The translations under genes and the position numbers were made by a program. This document shows positions 43,901-53,314 of a stretch of DNA of 64,000 nt, one piece after another. The stretch's first letter is position 1. Every line of letters starts with the position of its first letter. Source of the DNA: an uncultured Ligilactobacillus sp. (lineage in GTDB: Bacteria > Bacillota > Bacilli > Lactobacillales > Lactobacillaceae); NCBI GenBank assembly GCA_944326135.1, contig CALVCU010000009.1, forward strand, positions 1-64,000. The letters are read 5' to 3'. Under the pieces are notes generated by a model. The model made no database searches. It was not told where the DNA came from and saw only the letters and a program-made list of their open reading frames with translations.

Positions 43901-44232
43901 GTAATTTGTTACAAGAGGGTAATGTTATTTTTGTAACTGGGAAAATCGATGAACGCAATGAAAAATTAAATTACATCGTCAATGAAGTTCATGATGCAAG
44001 TAAAATTAATTCTAAATGTTTTTATTTAAAAATCGAAGAATTAGATAAAGAACGTAAAGAAAAATTATTGCATGTAATGCAACAATTTCATGGAAAAATT
44101 CCAGTAATAATTTATGAAGAAAAAAGCAAGCAAAAAATTCGAATGTCTAACAAATATTGGCTAAGTGATACAGAAGCAACAATCCAAGCTTTATGCGATT
44201 TTCTAGGTAAATCAAATGTAGTATTACAATAA
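40903..44232 (+). CDS. dnaE: DNA polymerase III subunit alpha, DnaE type
   Basis: Second replicative polymerase; in Firmicutes it extends RNA primers before PolC takes over. 1109 aa. The TTG at 40903 is chosen because AAGGAGG (40888-40894) is 8 bases away; the in-frame TTG at 40897 is too close. PHP domain at the N terminus, catalytic palm with VGPGRGSAAGSLVAYVL and PDIDLDIPDQKRDEI (near 390), fingers, helix-hairpin-helix and OB fold (about 960-1050). No exonuclease domain, which is the difference from PolC. Confidence 0.96.
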   Translation: MFSPLQVISSYSLLQSTLKIDDFVRRGKELGYEALALTDNNVMYGVLDFYHACQKYGVKPLIGLTLKLNGKDQDENELILIAKNRNGYQNLLKISSAKMSKEGFEAGDAPINLSEIKNFTADIIAIVPENSKVDKSIMSHQFEQAKNELNALISLFSQSNVFLGVNEFMDDNLIYNLRQLQNQVQVPLIATSFVKYLKAEEKFNVEVLKCIGKTSKLSDEQLAVPQNGKHFLKSPEEFMKLYVDSGLKDAYEQNCEVVDEINVELDFPKTQLPHYPTPNGVSSESYLKNLCQRGLQKRIQHEKIQNSNVYQERLNHELEVIHRMGFDDYFLIVWDVTNFSHKNNILVGPGRGSAAGSLVAYVLYITDVDPIKYDLLFERFLNEERAQMPDIDLDIPDQKRDEIIEYVHQRYGQNHMAQIITYSHLNARQVIRDVSRVMGQNQYEISSWSNALPRLHNIKLKDAYDKSQKLRNLIADSQKNALIYKTALALEGLPRQYGTHAAGIILSDHDLCDFVPLQIGSEGIYLTQFAKEQVEEVGLLKIDFLGLRNLTILENAIQFIKHDYDADFDIREISLNDEATLKLFQNADTKGVFQFESDGIRNVLKRLKPQNFEDIVSTNALYRPGPIQNIDEFIARKNKRKAVNYLNEKLEPILQKTYGIIVYQEQVMQVAAVMGGFSLGQADLLRRAMSKKKQIVIDKMRTQFVNGAIEKGYSQYDAVQVYEFIEHFGNYGFNRSHSVAYSKLAFQLAYIKAHYPAAFYAAILNSVIGNSSKTRDYVIEAKQKGVKIHLPDINQSQKYFILKKHVIYFGFRSIWKIRTDLIQIILSERNENGFFHSVADFIRRIDERFLSDDVLDALIYAGTFDEFGETRNQLLSEVPGILETIKLSGDNVDLMKQLMPKKMQQKVSLSENELLEKEVEYLGTYISGHPVDQYKKLTEIYQTETVKQLKVGIYAKSILYIKNVKVIRTKKQMQMAFVTASDATGEINLTVFPKQFIQFGNLLQEGNVIFVTGKIDERNEKLNYIVNEVHDASKINSKCFYLKIEELDKERKEKLLHVMQQFHGKIPVIIYEEKSKQKIRMSNKYWLSDTEATIQALCDFLGKSNVVLQ

Positions 44233-44295
44233 CTTATAGTTGTAAATGCCAAAATCAAAAATTTTATCATTCTAAAACAATCATAAATGTGATAA

Positions 44296-45309
<1,014 letters not shown>

Positions 45310-45328
45310 TTAAAGGAGAAACAGACTT

Positions 45329-47089
45329 ATGAAAAAAACAAAAATCGTAAGCACACTTGGACCAGCAAGTAATGATTTAGATACAATTACAAAGTTAATT
45401 GAAGCTGGCGCAAACGTATTCCGTTTTAACTTCTCACACGGTGACCACGAAGAACACAAAGGTCGCATGAACTTAGTTGCAGAAGCTGAAAAAGTAACAG
45501 GTAAAAAGGTTGGTCGTTTACTTGATACTAAAGGTGCTGAAATCCGTACAACAGTTCAAAAAGAAGGCAAGATCCAATTCAACATTGGTGACGAAGTACG
45601 TATCTCAATGGATTCATCAATTGAAGGTACAAAAGAAAAGATTGCTGTTACATACCCAGGTCTTTTTGACGATGTTCACGTAGGTGGCCACGTATTATTC
45701 GATGATGGTTTAATCGACATGGAAATCGAAGAAAAAGATGAAGCTAACAAAGAATTAGTATGTAAAGTATTAAACGAAGGTGTATTAGGTTCACGTAAAG
45801 GTGTTAACGCTCCTGGTGTATCAATCAACTTACCTGGTATTACAGAAAAAGATTCAGACGATATTCGTTTTGGTTTAGACCAAGGTATCAACTTTATCGC
45901 TGCATCATTTGTTCGTAAACCACAAGATATCTTAGACATTCGTGAATTACTTGAAGAAAAACATGCAGAACATGTTCAAATCTTCCCTAAGATCGAATCA
46001 CAAGAAGGTATCGACAACTTTGATGAAATCTTGAAAGTTTCAGATGGTTTAATGATCGCTCGTGGTGACATGGGTGTTGAAATCCCACCTGAAAATGTTC
46101 CTTTGGTTCAAAAATCATTAATCAAGAAATGTAACGCTGTTGGTAAGCCAGTTATTACAGCTACACAAATGCTTGACTCAATGGAAGAAAACCCACGTCC
46201 AACACGTGCTGAAGCTTCAGACGTTGCTAACGCTGTATTTGATGGTACAGACGCAACAATGCTTTCAGGTGAATCAGCAAACGGTGAATACCCAGTAGAA
46301 GCAGTTGCTACAATGGCTCGTATCGATGTGAAAGCAGAAAATGCATTACGTCAATACAAGAACTTTGCAATCAACTCATTCGATAAGACAGATGTTACAG
46401 AAGCTATCGGTCATGCTGCTGCAGAAGCTGCAAACAACTTGAACATCAAGACAATTGTTGCTGCTACAGAATCAGGCTACACAGCTCGTATGATTTCTAA
46501 GTATCGTCCAGATGCAGATATCTTAGCTGTAACATTTGATGAAAAGACACGTGGTGGCTTAACAATCAACTGGGGTGTATACCCAGTTGTTGCTGAAAAA
46601 CCTGCATCAACAGATAAGATGTTTGAATTAGCTACAGAAGAAGCTAAGAAGGCTGGATTTGCTAAGGAAGGCGACTTAATCTTAATCGTTGCTGGTGTTC
46701 CTGTAGGTGAAAAAGGTACAACAAACATCATGAAGATCCAATTAGTTGGTTCTGCATTAGTAAACGGCCAAGGTGTTGGCGAAGAAACAGTTATCGGTAA
46801 AGCTGTAGTTGCAACATCAGCTAAAGAAGCAAACGAAAAAGCTGAAGAAGGTTGCGTATTAGTTACAAAGACAACTGACAAAGACTACTTACCAGCAATT
46901 GAAAAAGCATCAGCTTTAGTTGTTGAAAACGGTGGTTTAACTTCACACGCAGCAGTTGTAGGTATTTCAATGGGAATTCCTGTAGTTGTTGGTGCTGAAA
47001 ACGCAACAGAAGCTATCAAGGAAGGCGAAACAGTTACTGTAGATAGCCGTCGTGGTGCTATTTACCGTGGTGCTTCAAGTACTCTTTAA
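45329..47089 (+). CDS. pyk: Pyruvate kinase with C-terminal PEP-utiliser domain
   Basis: Last ATP-yielding step of glycolysis, forming pyruvate, the substrate of the pdh complex. 586 aa, about 110 longer than the E. coli enzyme, because of the C-terminal PEP-utilising mobile domain (residues 480-586, VLVTKTTDKDYLPAIEKASALVVENGGLTSHAA) common in Bacillus and Lactobacillus. Substrate/metal site MIARGDMGVEI and KIESQEG are present. AAAGGAG precedes the ATG. Ends at a strong terminator. Confidence 0.97.
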   Translation: MKKTKIVSTLGPASNDLDTITKLIEAGANVFRFNFSHGDHEEHKGRMNLVAEAEKVTGKKVGRLLDTKGAEIRTTVQKEGKIQFNIGDEVRISMDSSIEGTKEKIAVTYPGLFDDVHVGGHVLFDDGLIDMEIEEKDEANKELVCKVLNEGVLGSRKGVNAPGVSINLPGITEKDSDDIRFGLDQGINFIAASFVRKPQDILDIRELLEEKHAEHVQIFPKIESQEGIDNFDEILKVSDGLMIARGDMGVEIPPENVPLVQKSLIKKCNAVGKPVITATQMLDSMEENPRPTRAEASDVANAVFDGTDATMLSGESANGEYPVEAVATMARIDVKAENALRQYKNFAINSFDKTDVTEAIGHAAAEAANNLNIKTIVAATESGYTARMISKYRPDADILAVTFDEKTRGGLTINWGVYPVVAEKPASTDKMFELATEEAKKAGFAKEGDLILIVAGVPVGEKGTTNIMKIQLVGSALVNGQGVGEETVIGKAVVATSAKEANEKAEEGCVLVTKTTDKDYLPAIEKASALVVENGGLTSHAAVVGISMGIPVVVGAENATEAIKEGETVTVDSRRGAIYRGASSTL

Positions 47090-47149
47090 GATAGACAAAA
47101 AATAAAAGTTGAAATGAGTTGCAAGACGTTGTGACTTGTTTTGATGATA

Positions 47150-47181
47150 AAAATCGCACTCGACGGGGTGCGATTTTTTTT
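47150..47181 (+). terminator. Intrinsic terminator after pfkA-pyk
   Basis: AAAATCGCAC (47150-47159) pairs with GTGCGATTTT (47168-47177), then more T residues. Confidence 0.9.
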
Positions 47182-47263
47182 ATACATTTTTTTAGTTTTA
47201 AATGCACACTTTGATATACTGATTTTAGAGAAGGAATAACTAAGTGTATGGGGAGTCTTAAAG

Positions 47264-47743
47264 ATGAAAGAAAAGGAAAGTGCAAGAGCTGAAATTCGAA
47301 TTAGTAAGAGTAAAGTTCTTATTTATATTGTATTGGCTATTTTTCTAATTATTTTGGGCGCTGTAAGTATTAGTGTAGGATCAGGTGGTGCTGCATTATT
47401 GATTTTAGTATTAGGTGTCTTTTGGGGAGTTTATTGTTTACCGTATCTAATTAATATTAATCGGCCATATTTGAAAGTTACTACAAAAGAAATGTTTTAT
47501 AATCATGCATTTAAGCATCGTATGATTTCACTGTCAAATATAAGAAAAATACAAGTAGTAAATGAAAATCGTAATATTGCGAATAATAAAAATCATTGTA
47601 ATTTAAAATTAATTTTAAGCACATGCTTGATTCGAGTATATTTAAGAAACGCTATTCAACCAATTGTAATAAATCCAAGTTATATTGGAAATGCAAATGA
47701 TTTTGCTAGTTTCAAATTGGCTGTTCAGAAGTGTAAATTTTGA
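47264..47743 (+). CDS. Membrane protein with a PH-like domain, unknown function
   Basis: 159 aa. Two adjacent hydrophobic helices (about residues 18-39 and 43-64) followed by a soluble part with the pattern of bacterial PH-like domains (LKVTTKEMFYNHAFKHRMISLSNIRKI). GGGGAG about ten bases before the ATG. Monocistronic, between two terminators. No function can be assigned. Confidence 0.65.
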   Translation: MKEKESARAEIRISKSKVLIYIVLAIFLIILGAVSISVGSGGAALLILVLGVFWGVYCLPYLININRPYLKVTTKEMFYNHAFKHRMISLSNIRKIQVVNENRNIANNKNHCNLKLILSTCLIRVYLRNAIQPIVINPSYIGNANDFASFKLAVQKCKF

Positions 47744-47754
47744 TTTTTAATGTA

Positions 47755-47787
47755 AAGAGAACAGTATAAAAGTACTGTTCTTTTTTT
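47755..47787 (+). terminator. Intrinsic terminator before the restriction locus
   Basis: GAACAGTA (47759-47766) pairs with TACTGTTC (47773-47780), extended by A-T and G-U pairs, followed by seven T residues. Confidence 0.9.
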
Positions 47788-47821
47788 ATTCAAAAAAATT
47801 TAGAACTTTGCTTAAAGTTCA

Positions 47822-47850
47822 TTGACAAGTTATAAAAAAGATGCCATAAT
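47822..47850 (+). promoter_or_regulatory. Promoter for the orphan half-S gene
   Basis: TTGACA at 47822-47827, a 17-base spacer, and CATAAT at 47845-47850. A consensus -35. Confidence 0.7.
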
Positions 47851-47894
47851 ATAATCATTGAATGAATATTAATTAAAGTTCAAAGGAGGGTGCT

Positions 47895-48449
47895 ATGAAA
47901 CTTCGTGAAGTTATTGATACCAAAACGGGGTTAAATTCTAGAGAATTGAAAAAGCAAGATGCAATTTCATATTCAATTGCTGATTTTAATTATGATTTAA
48001 ATCAAACCTTTGAAATTTCAAAGTCATCTAGTGATGATGCTTTAAATCGAGTAACTTTAAAGCAGGGAGATTTAATTGTAAGTTTGCAAGACTTTAAAAT
48101 GGCAATTGTTTCGCAGAAGAATGCTGGAAAGGTTTTTTCGCAACGTTTTCTAAGGATTATTCCAAAAAAAGAGTCTAGTTTAGATATTCGATATTTATTG
48201 TTTATATTTAATCAGTCAACTTTAATTCAAAAACAAATTCATAATATGCTTGAAGGAACAGTTCTAAAGTTAATAAAAGAAAGTAATATTTTAAATATTA
48301 CTATTCAATTACCATCTTTGGAAATACAAGCAAAAATAGGTAGTTATTATCAATTATTGAAGGAGTTTGAAATTTTAACACAAGAAAAGTTGACGCTTTT
48401 AGACAAATTAAGTATGGAGTTATTAAATAATTTAAATATCGAGAAATAA
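47895..48449 (+). CDS. Single-TRD type I specificity-like protein (half HsdS)
   Basis: 184 aa, about half the length of HsdS. It shows the pattern of one target recognition domain: MKLREVIDTKTG start, LKQGDLIVSLQDFKMAIVSQ (compare the GDLLI.. segment of S subunits), RFLRIIPKK, then ITIQLPSLEIQAKIGSYYQLLKEFEILTQEKLTLLDKLS, a helix equivalent to the central or C-terminal spacer of HsdS. It is not obviously truncated: it has its own promoter and AAGGAGGG. It lies 90 bases before hsdR. It could act as a dimeric half-S subunit, or be a relic; family assignment is by pattern only. Confidence 0.6.
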   Translation: MKLREVIDTKTGLNSRELKKQDAISYSIADFNYDLNQTFEISKSSSDDALNRVTLKQGDLIVSLQDFKMAIVSQKNAGKVFSQRFLRIIPKKESSLDIRYLLFIFNQSTLIQKQIHNMLEGTVLKLIKESNILNITIQLPSLEIQAKIGSYYQLLKEFEILTQEKLTLLDKLSMELLNNLNIEK

Positions 48450-48494
48450 TTATTTTATAAAAAATTACTTATTCTCTAAAATAAGGAAATTATT

Positions 48495-48503
48495 TGATAA
48501 AAT
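48495..48503 (+). promoter_or_regulatory. Possible extended -10 promoter for hsdRMS
   Basis: TGATAAAAT (TG 48495-48496, TAAAAT 48498-48503) with a weak -35, 37 bases upstream of the hsdR start. Confidence 0.4.
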
Positions 48504-48539
48504 ATTATAGTGTTTAATGTAATTTGGAGAGAGGATACT

Positions 48540-51500
48540 ATGATACATAAAAATGAATTGAAATTTGAGGACAAATTAATCGATTATCTTGAAAATCTTG
48601 GTGGCGAAAAACAATGGGAATATCTTCCTAATATTAGATACACTGAAGAATTATGGGAAAATTTTAAACATATTCTTGAAAAAAATAATGCAGATAGTTT
48701 AAATCAACCTTTATCGGATACTGAATTTAGTCAGGTTAAGCGTGAAATCAATAATCTAACTACTCCATATAAAGCAGGAAAATTCTTATATGGATTAGGT
48801 GGAGTTTCACAAGTTGAAGTTAATTTAGATGATGGTCGTCATGTATATTTAACAGTTTTTGATCAAGACCAAATTGGAGCAGGTAATACCGTTTATCAAG
48901 TAGTTAAACAAATTAAACGACCAGCAAAAGTTACAGGAAAACCTCCACGCCGTTTTGATGTTACTTTATTAATAAATGGTTTGCCAATCATTCAAATCGA
49001 AGAAAAAGCAGCTGGACATGATGCACGTGAAGCATTAAGGCAAATGTATCAATATATTGATGAGCAACAATATACGGATATTTTCTCAACGGTTCAAATA
49101 CTTATTGCAATGACTCCGCATGATGTGCGTTATATGGCAAATACAACAAGTAAATCATTTAATTTAGATTTTTCATTTAGATGGCAAAATGAAAAAGACA
49201 ATAAACCAGTTTTAGATTGGAAAGAATTTACAAATCAATTCTTGTCAATTCCAATGGCACATCAAATGGCTACTAATTATATGATTTTGGATGGAACCAA
49301 AGATAAAGAAGCAATTAAAATTATGCGGCCATATCAAGTATATGCAACCAAGCGTGTTATTGAAAAAATACGAATGCATGATTTTGAAATGGGACCTCAA
49401 GAATTAGGCTATGTATGGCATACAACTGGTTCTGGAAAGACAATTACATCCTTTAAGACGGCATGGTTAGCACAACGTTTAGCTAAGGTGGATAAGGTTG
49501 TTTTCTTAGTTGATCGAGTTGCATTAACAAATCAGACTGTTGATAAGTATAATGCGTATGATCCTGACGGTGATGCAAAAGATGGTGTCATAATGGATAC
49601 GGCGAATATTGGAGTATTATTTCGTAGATTGAAAGAGAAGAAAAATGGGATTATTGTTACTTCAACTCAAAAAATGGATCGTTTAATTTCACAGAAAAAA
49701 GATTTTAAATATGATAAAAATGTTGTATTTATTGTCGATGAAGCGCATCGTTCAACTGCTGGTGATATGATTCAAAGAATAAAAAAGGCTTTCCCTAATT
49801 CTGGATGGGTTGGATATACTGGAACTCCAATTTTTGATAAAGATATTGATTCAAAAGATAAGGAAAAGATTACAACTTACAAGATATTTGGCGAACCATT
49901 ACATCGTTATACTATTCGTGATGCAATTAAAGACAAGAACGTTTTAGGATTTAAAGTTGATTTTGAAACTACATTGTCTGAAAAAGTATTACGAAATGAA
50001 TATCTTCCTAAATACTTTGAGGAAAAATATCCAAAATGGACAAGTGAACAAATTAACGAACGAATTGAAAGACTACCAGTTGAAGAAATGGATGATACAG
50101 TTACTTCAAGTGTATTTGATATGAATGAAAAACACGTTCAGTTAGTAGTTAAAGATGTTCTTGAAAAATGGGAAAAACGTTCTTGCAAGCGGAGATATAA
50201 TGCGCTTTTTACTACTCATGTAGGTGGTGGTAAGGCTTCAACTCCAATGGCAATGATGTTTTATCATGAATTTAAGAAACAAAATGCAAAAATGGACAAT
50301 CCATTGAAAATTGCTGTTACATTCAGTCAAGATACATCAAATGGTAAAAATCAATTAAATACTAATAAAAGTTTATTTGAAGTAATAAATGATTATAATG
50401 TTGAATTTGGTACAACGTATGATATGCAATCAACTAAAGGATATACCGATGACGTTATTTCTCGTTTAAATAAGACTGCTGAGGATGGGAAATATTTAGA
50501 TTTAGTAATTGTAATAGATCAATTACTTACAGGATTTGATGCTCCAGAATTAAATACTTTATATGTTGATCGAACATTAAAAGGTGCTAATCTAATTCAA
50601 GCATACTCACGGACTAATCGAGTTCATAATATGCAAACGAAACCATTTGGACGAATTGTAAATTACCGTTGGCCACATCATTCAGAAGTATTAATGAATA
50701 ATGCGTTGGAGATATATGCAAATCGAGATTCAGCTAATGTACAGGAAAGTTTAGTAGAAGGCGTTGATGCAGAAGGAAATAACACTGGAATAATTGCATT
50801 ATCATATGATGAAGTGTTGAACAAATTAAAACCAGTTGTAAAATCTTTGAAGAAACTCACTGAAAACTTTACTCATGTTCCGGATAAACTTGAAAGTGAG
50901 GATCAAATGTTATCACATTTAAGAACATATAATAATTTAATGTCTCAAGCTAAACAAGATGATCGTTACGATGAAAGTCATCCTGAAGAATTACTCAATC
51001 AAATTGGATTGAATTGCGATGATGAAGAACGACTTACGACAGTTTTAGCTAATGATTTAAAAGAAGCAATTGCGAATAAAAGAAACATTGATCCAATTGA
51101 AATTTCATTAGAAATGGAACATATAAAAGATGTTGAAGTTAATTATGATTATCTGCAAGAATTGATCGCACAATATGCAAATCAATTACATAATGGAGAA
51201 AATAAAGATGCCGAAGATACAAGAGAGGAAATTGATCGTATTGTAAGTCAAATTCCTGATAGAAAATATGCAAGTCAAATTAATGGCTTTAATGATGCAT
51301 TGAGAGCAGGAAATATTACGATTAATGTTTATCCAATTTCTCCAAATGATGTTAAGGATTTAATTTTAAATAATGCAGACAAAGGGCAACGCGAAGAAAT
51401 ATTAAAATTTAAGAAAAAATGGGGCTTAATTGATATTCATGATTCATACCTTTTAAACGATATGATTGAAAATCACATTGAAGGTGCTGATGATATGAAT

Positions 51501-51659
51501 AACAGTGGAGAATTAAAATATGTTATTAAAGAAGCATCGGCAGTATATAGTACTGATGCAGAGGATGAAGAAATTCGTTCAAAATCAAGAATTAAGTACC
51601 GAAATAGTTTAAGACAAGCAATTACTGAATTTGCTGATGAAATTAAGAAGAAATATTAA
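48540..51659 (+). CDS. hsdR: Type I restriction enzyme, R subunit
   Basis: ATP-dependent translocase and nuclease of a type I system. 1039 aa from the ATG at 48540 (GAGAGGAT upstream); an in-frame start at 48510 has no ribosome-binding site. Nuclease domain with RFDVTLLINGLPIIQIEEKAAG (about residues 137-160), helicase Walker A WHTTGSGKTITSFKT (near 295), DEAH box FIVDEAHRS (near 400), TGTPIF, and motif VI AYSRTNRV (near 690), then the C-terminal HsdM-binding region. All motors and catalytic motifs appear intact. Confidence 0.95.
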   Translation: MIHKNELKFEDKLIDYLENLGGEKQWEYLPNIRYTEELWENFKHILEKNNADSLNQPLSDTEFSQVKREINNLTTPYKAGKFLYGLGGVSQVEVNLDDGRHVYLTVFDQDQIGAGNTVYQVVKQIKRPAKVTGKPPRRFDVTLLINGLPIIQIEEKAAGHDAREALRQMYQYIDEQQYTDIFSTVQILIAMTPHDVRYMANTTSKSFNLDFSFRWQNEKDNKPVLDWKEFTNQFLSIPMAHQMATNYMILDGTKDKEAIKIMRPYQVYATKRVIEKIRMHDFEMGPQELGYVWHTTGSGKTITSFKTAWLAQRLAKVDKVVFLVDRVALTNQTVDKYNAYDPDGDAKDGVIMDTANIGVLFRRLKEKKNGIIVTSTQKMDRLISQKKDFKYDKNVVFIVDEAHRSTAGDMIQRIKKAFPNSGWVGYTGTPIFDKDIDSKDKEKITTYKIFGEPLHRYTIRDAIKDKNVLGFKVDFETTLSEKVLRNEYLPKYFEEKYPKWTSEQINERIERLPVEEMDDTVTSSVFDMNEKHVQLVVKDVLEKWEKRSCKRRYNALFTTHVGGGKASTPMAMMFYHEFKKQNAKMDNPLKIAVTFSQDTSNGKNQLNTNKSLFEVINDYNVEFGTTYDMQSTKGYTDDVISRLNKTAEDGKYLDLVIVIDQLLTGFDAPELNTLYVDRTLKGANLIQAYSRTNRVHNMQTKPFGRIVNYRWPHHSEVLMNNALEIYANRDSANVQESLVEGVDAEGNNTGIIALSYDEVLNKLKPVVKSLKKLTENFTHVPDKLESEDQMLSHLRTYNNLMSQAKQDDRYDESHPEELLNQIGLNCDDEERLTTVLANDLKEAIANKRNIDPIEISLEMEHIKDVEVNYDYLQELIAQYANQLHNGENKDAEDTREEIDRIVSQIPDRKYASQINGFNDALRAGNITINVYPISPNDVKDLILNNADKGQREEILKFKKKWGLIDIHDSYLLNDMIENHIEGADDMNNSGELKYVIKEASAVYSTDAEDEEIRSKSRIKYRNSLRQAITEFADEIKKKY

Positions 51660-51670
51660 GGTGGTAGGTT

Positions 51671-53314
51671 ATGACAGAATCAAGACAAGAACAAGTTAAA
51701 AACATTACAAATGAAATTTGGGCAATGGCAAATGAATTACGTGGAAACATGGATGCAAGCGAATATCGTAATTATATTTTAGGTTTCATGTTTTATCGTT
51801 ATTTGTCAAATCATCAAGAAAAATACATTTTTGATCAAGATTTATTAGACATCGAGGATGGAGAATCAGTAAATGATGCATATTTGAAAATTCCTGAAGA
51901 TGAAATCAAGGATTACCTTGAAGATATTTCAAGTATTTTAGGATATGCAATTGCACCTCAAGACACATGGGCAACAATTACTAAAAAAGTATCTGAAAAT
52001 ACAATTATCCCATCTGATTTTCAAAACATGTTTGATGATTTTAATGAAAATGCAAAATTGAATCCAAATGCAAGAAGAGATTTTCGTGGGATTTTTGATG
52101 ATGTAAATTTAGGCAATAGTCGATTAGGAAATGATACAACATCACGTGCAAAATCATTAGCTAAAATTGTAGAATTAGTTGATCATTTTACATATCAAGA
52201 TGAAGCTGGTCATGATATTCTTGGCGATGTTTATGAATATTTAATTGCCCAATTTGCTGGAAATTCAGGAAAAAAAGCAGGAGAATTTTATACTCCTCAC
52301 CAAGTATCTAAGGTACTCGCAAAATTAGTTACATTAGATATGAACAACGATGCTTCTTTTTCTGTTTATGACCCTGCGATGGGATCAGGTTCGCTACTTT
52401 TAACAGTAGATGATGAAGCTAAAAAGAAAGAAAAGAAGATAGTTTCTTTCTATGGTCAAGAATTAAATACAACAACATATAATCTTGCGCGTATGAACTT
52501 AATGATGCATGATGTTGAATATCGAAATATGACTTTAAAAAATGCTGATAGTTTGGAACTTGATTGGCCAGTAGGTCCAGATGCTCAAGGAATTGAACAT
52601 CCAATTATGTTTGATGCTGTTGTTGAAAACCCACCATATTCAGCTCGTTGGGATAATAATGAAAATAAATTGAAAGACTCACGTTTCAAACCTTACGGTG
52701 CATTAGCTCCAAAGACAAAGGCGGATTATGCATTCTTGTTACATGGACTTTATCATTTGAAATCTGATGGGACAATGGCAATTGTTTTACCTCATGGCGT
52801 ACTTTTCCGTGGAGCAAGAGAAGGTAAGATTCGTCAAGCCTTAATTGAAAAGAACCAATTGGATGCAGTAATTGGAATGCCAGCTAACTTATTCTATAAC
52901 ACTTCAATTCCAACTGTTATCTTGGTTTTGAAGAAGCAACGTGAACGTAGAGATATCTTATTTATTGATGCAAGTAAGAACTTTGAAAAGGGTAAAAATC
53001 AAAATACTTTGCGTGATGAAGATATTGATAAAATTATCCAAGCATATAAAGAGCGAAAGGATATTGATAAGTTTGCACATGTTGCAGATTTAGATGAAAT
53101 TAAAGAAAATGACTTTAATCTCAACATTCCACGTTATGTTGATACCTTTGAAGAAGAACCTCCCGTTGATATCAAGAAAGTATCTCAAGAACTTCAAGAT
53201 ATTAACAAAAAAATTAAGGAAACTGAAAGTGAATTCTTATCAATGGTGGATGAATTGCAAATAACTGATGAGTCAAAAGACATTATTCAAGCCATCAAGG
53301 AGGCATTTAAATAA
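51671..53314 (+). CDS. hsdM: Type I restriction enzyme, M subunit (N6-adenine methyltransferase)
   Basis: 547 aa. Methylates adenine with S-adenosylmethionine in an M2S complex. N-terminal HsdM domain, AdoMet motif I DPAMGSGSLLLTVDDEA (near residue 235), catalytic motif IV NPPYSARW (near 320), and KADYAFLLHGL. A helical C-terminal tail contacts HsdS. The stop overlaps the hsdS start (TAATG), so the two subunits are translationally coupled. Confidence 0.95.
   Translation: MTESRQEQVKNITNEIWAMANELRGNMDASEYRNYILGFMFYRYLSNHQEKYIFDQDLLDIEDGESVNDAYLKIPEDEIKDYLEDISSILGYAIAPQDTWATITKKVSENTIIPSDFQNMFDDFNENAKLNPNARRDFRGIFDDVNLGNSRLGNDTTSRAKSLAKIVELVDHFTYQDEAGHDILGDVYEYLIAQFAGNSGKKAGEFYTPHQVSKVLAKLVTLDMNNDASFSVYDPAMGSGSLLLTVDDEAKKKEKKIVSFYGQELNTTTYNLARMNLMMHDVEYRNMTLKNADSLELDWPVGPDAQGIEHPIMFDAVVENPPYSARWDNNENKLKDSRFKPYGALAPKTKADYAFLLHGLYHLKSDGTMAIVLPHGVLFRGAREGKIRQALIEKNQLDAVIGMPANLFYNTSIPTVILVLKKQRERRDILFIDASKNFEKGKNQNTLRDEDIDKIIQAYKERKDIDKFAHVADLDEIKENDFNLNIPRYVDTFEEEPPVDIKKVSQELQDINKKIKETESEFLSMVDELQITDESKDIIQAIKEAFK

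Noticed and set aside
46477..46881. 134-codon open frame on the minus strand
   Set aside because: It lies wholly inside pyk, which is intact and codon-biased; the opposite frame is a by-product of that bias.
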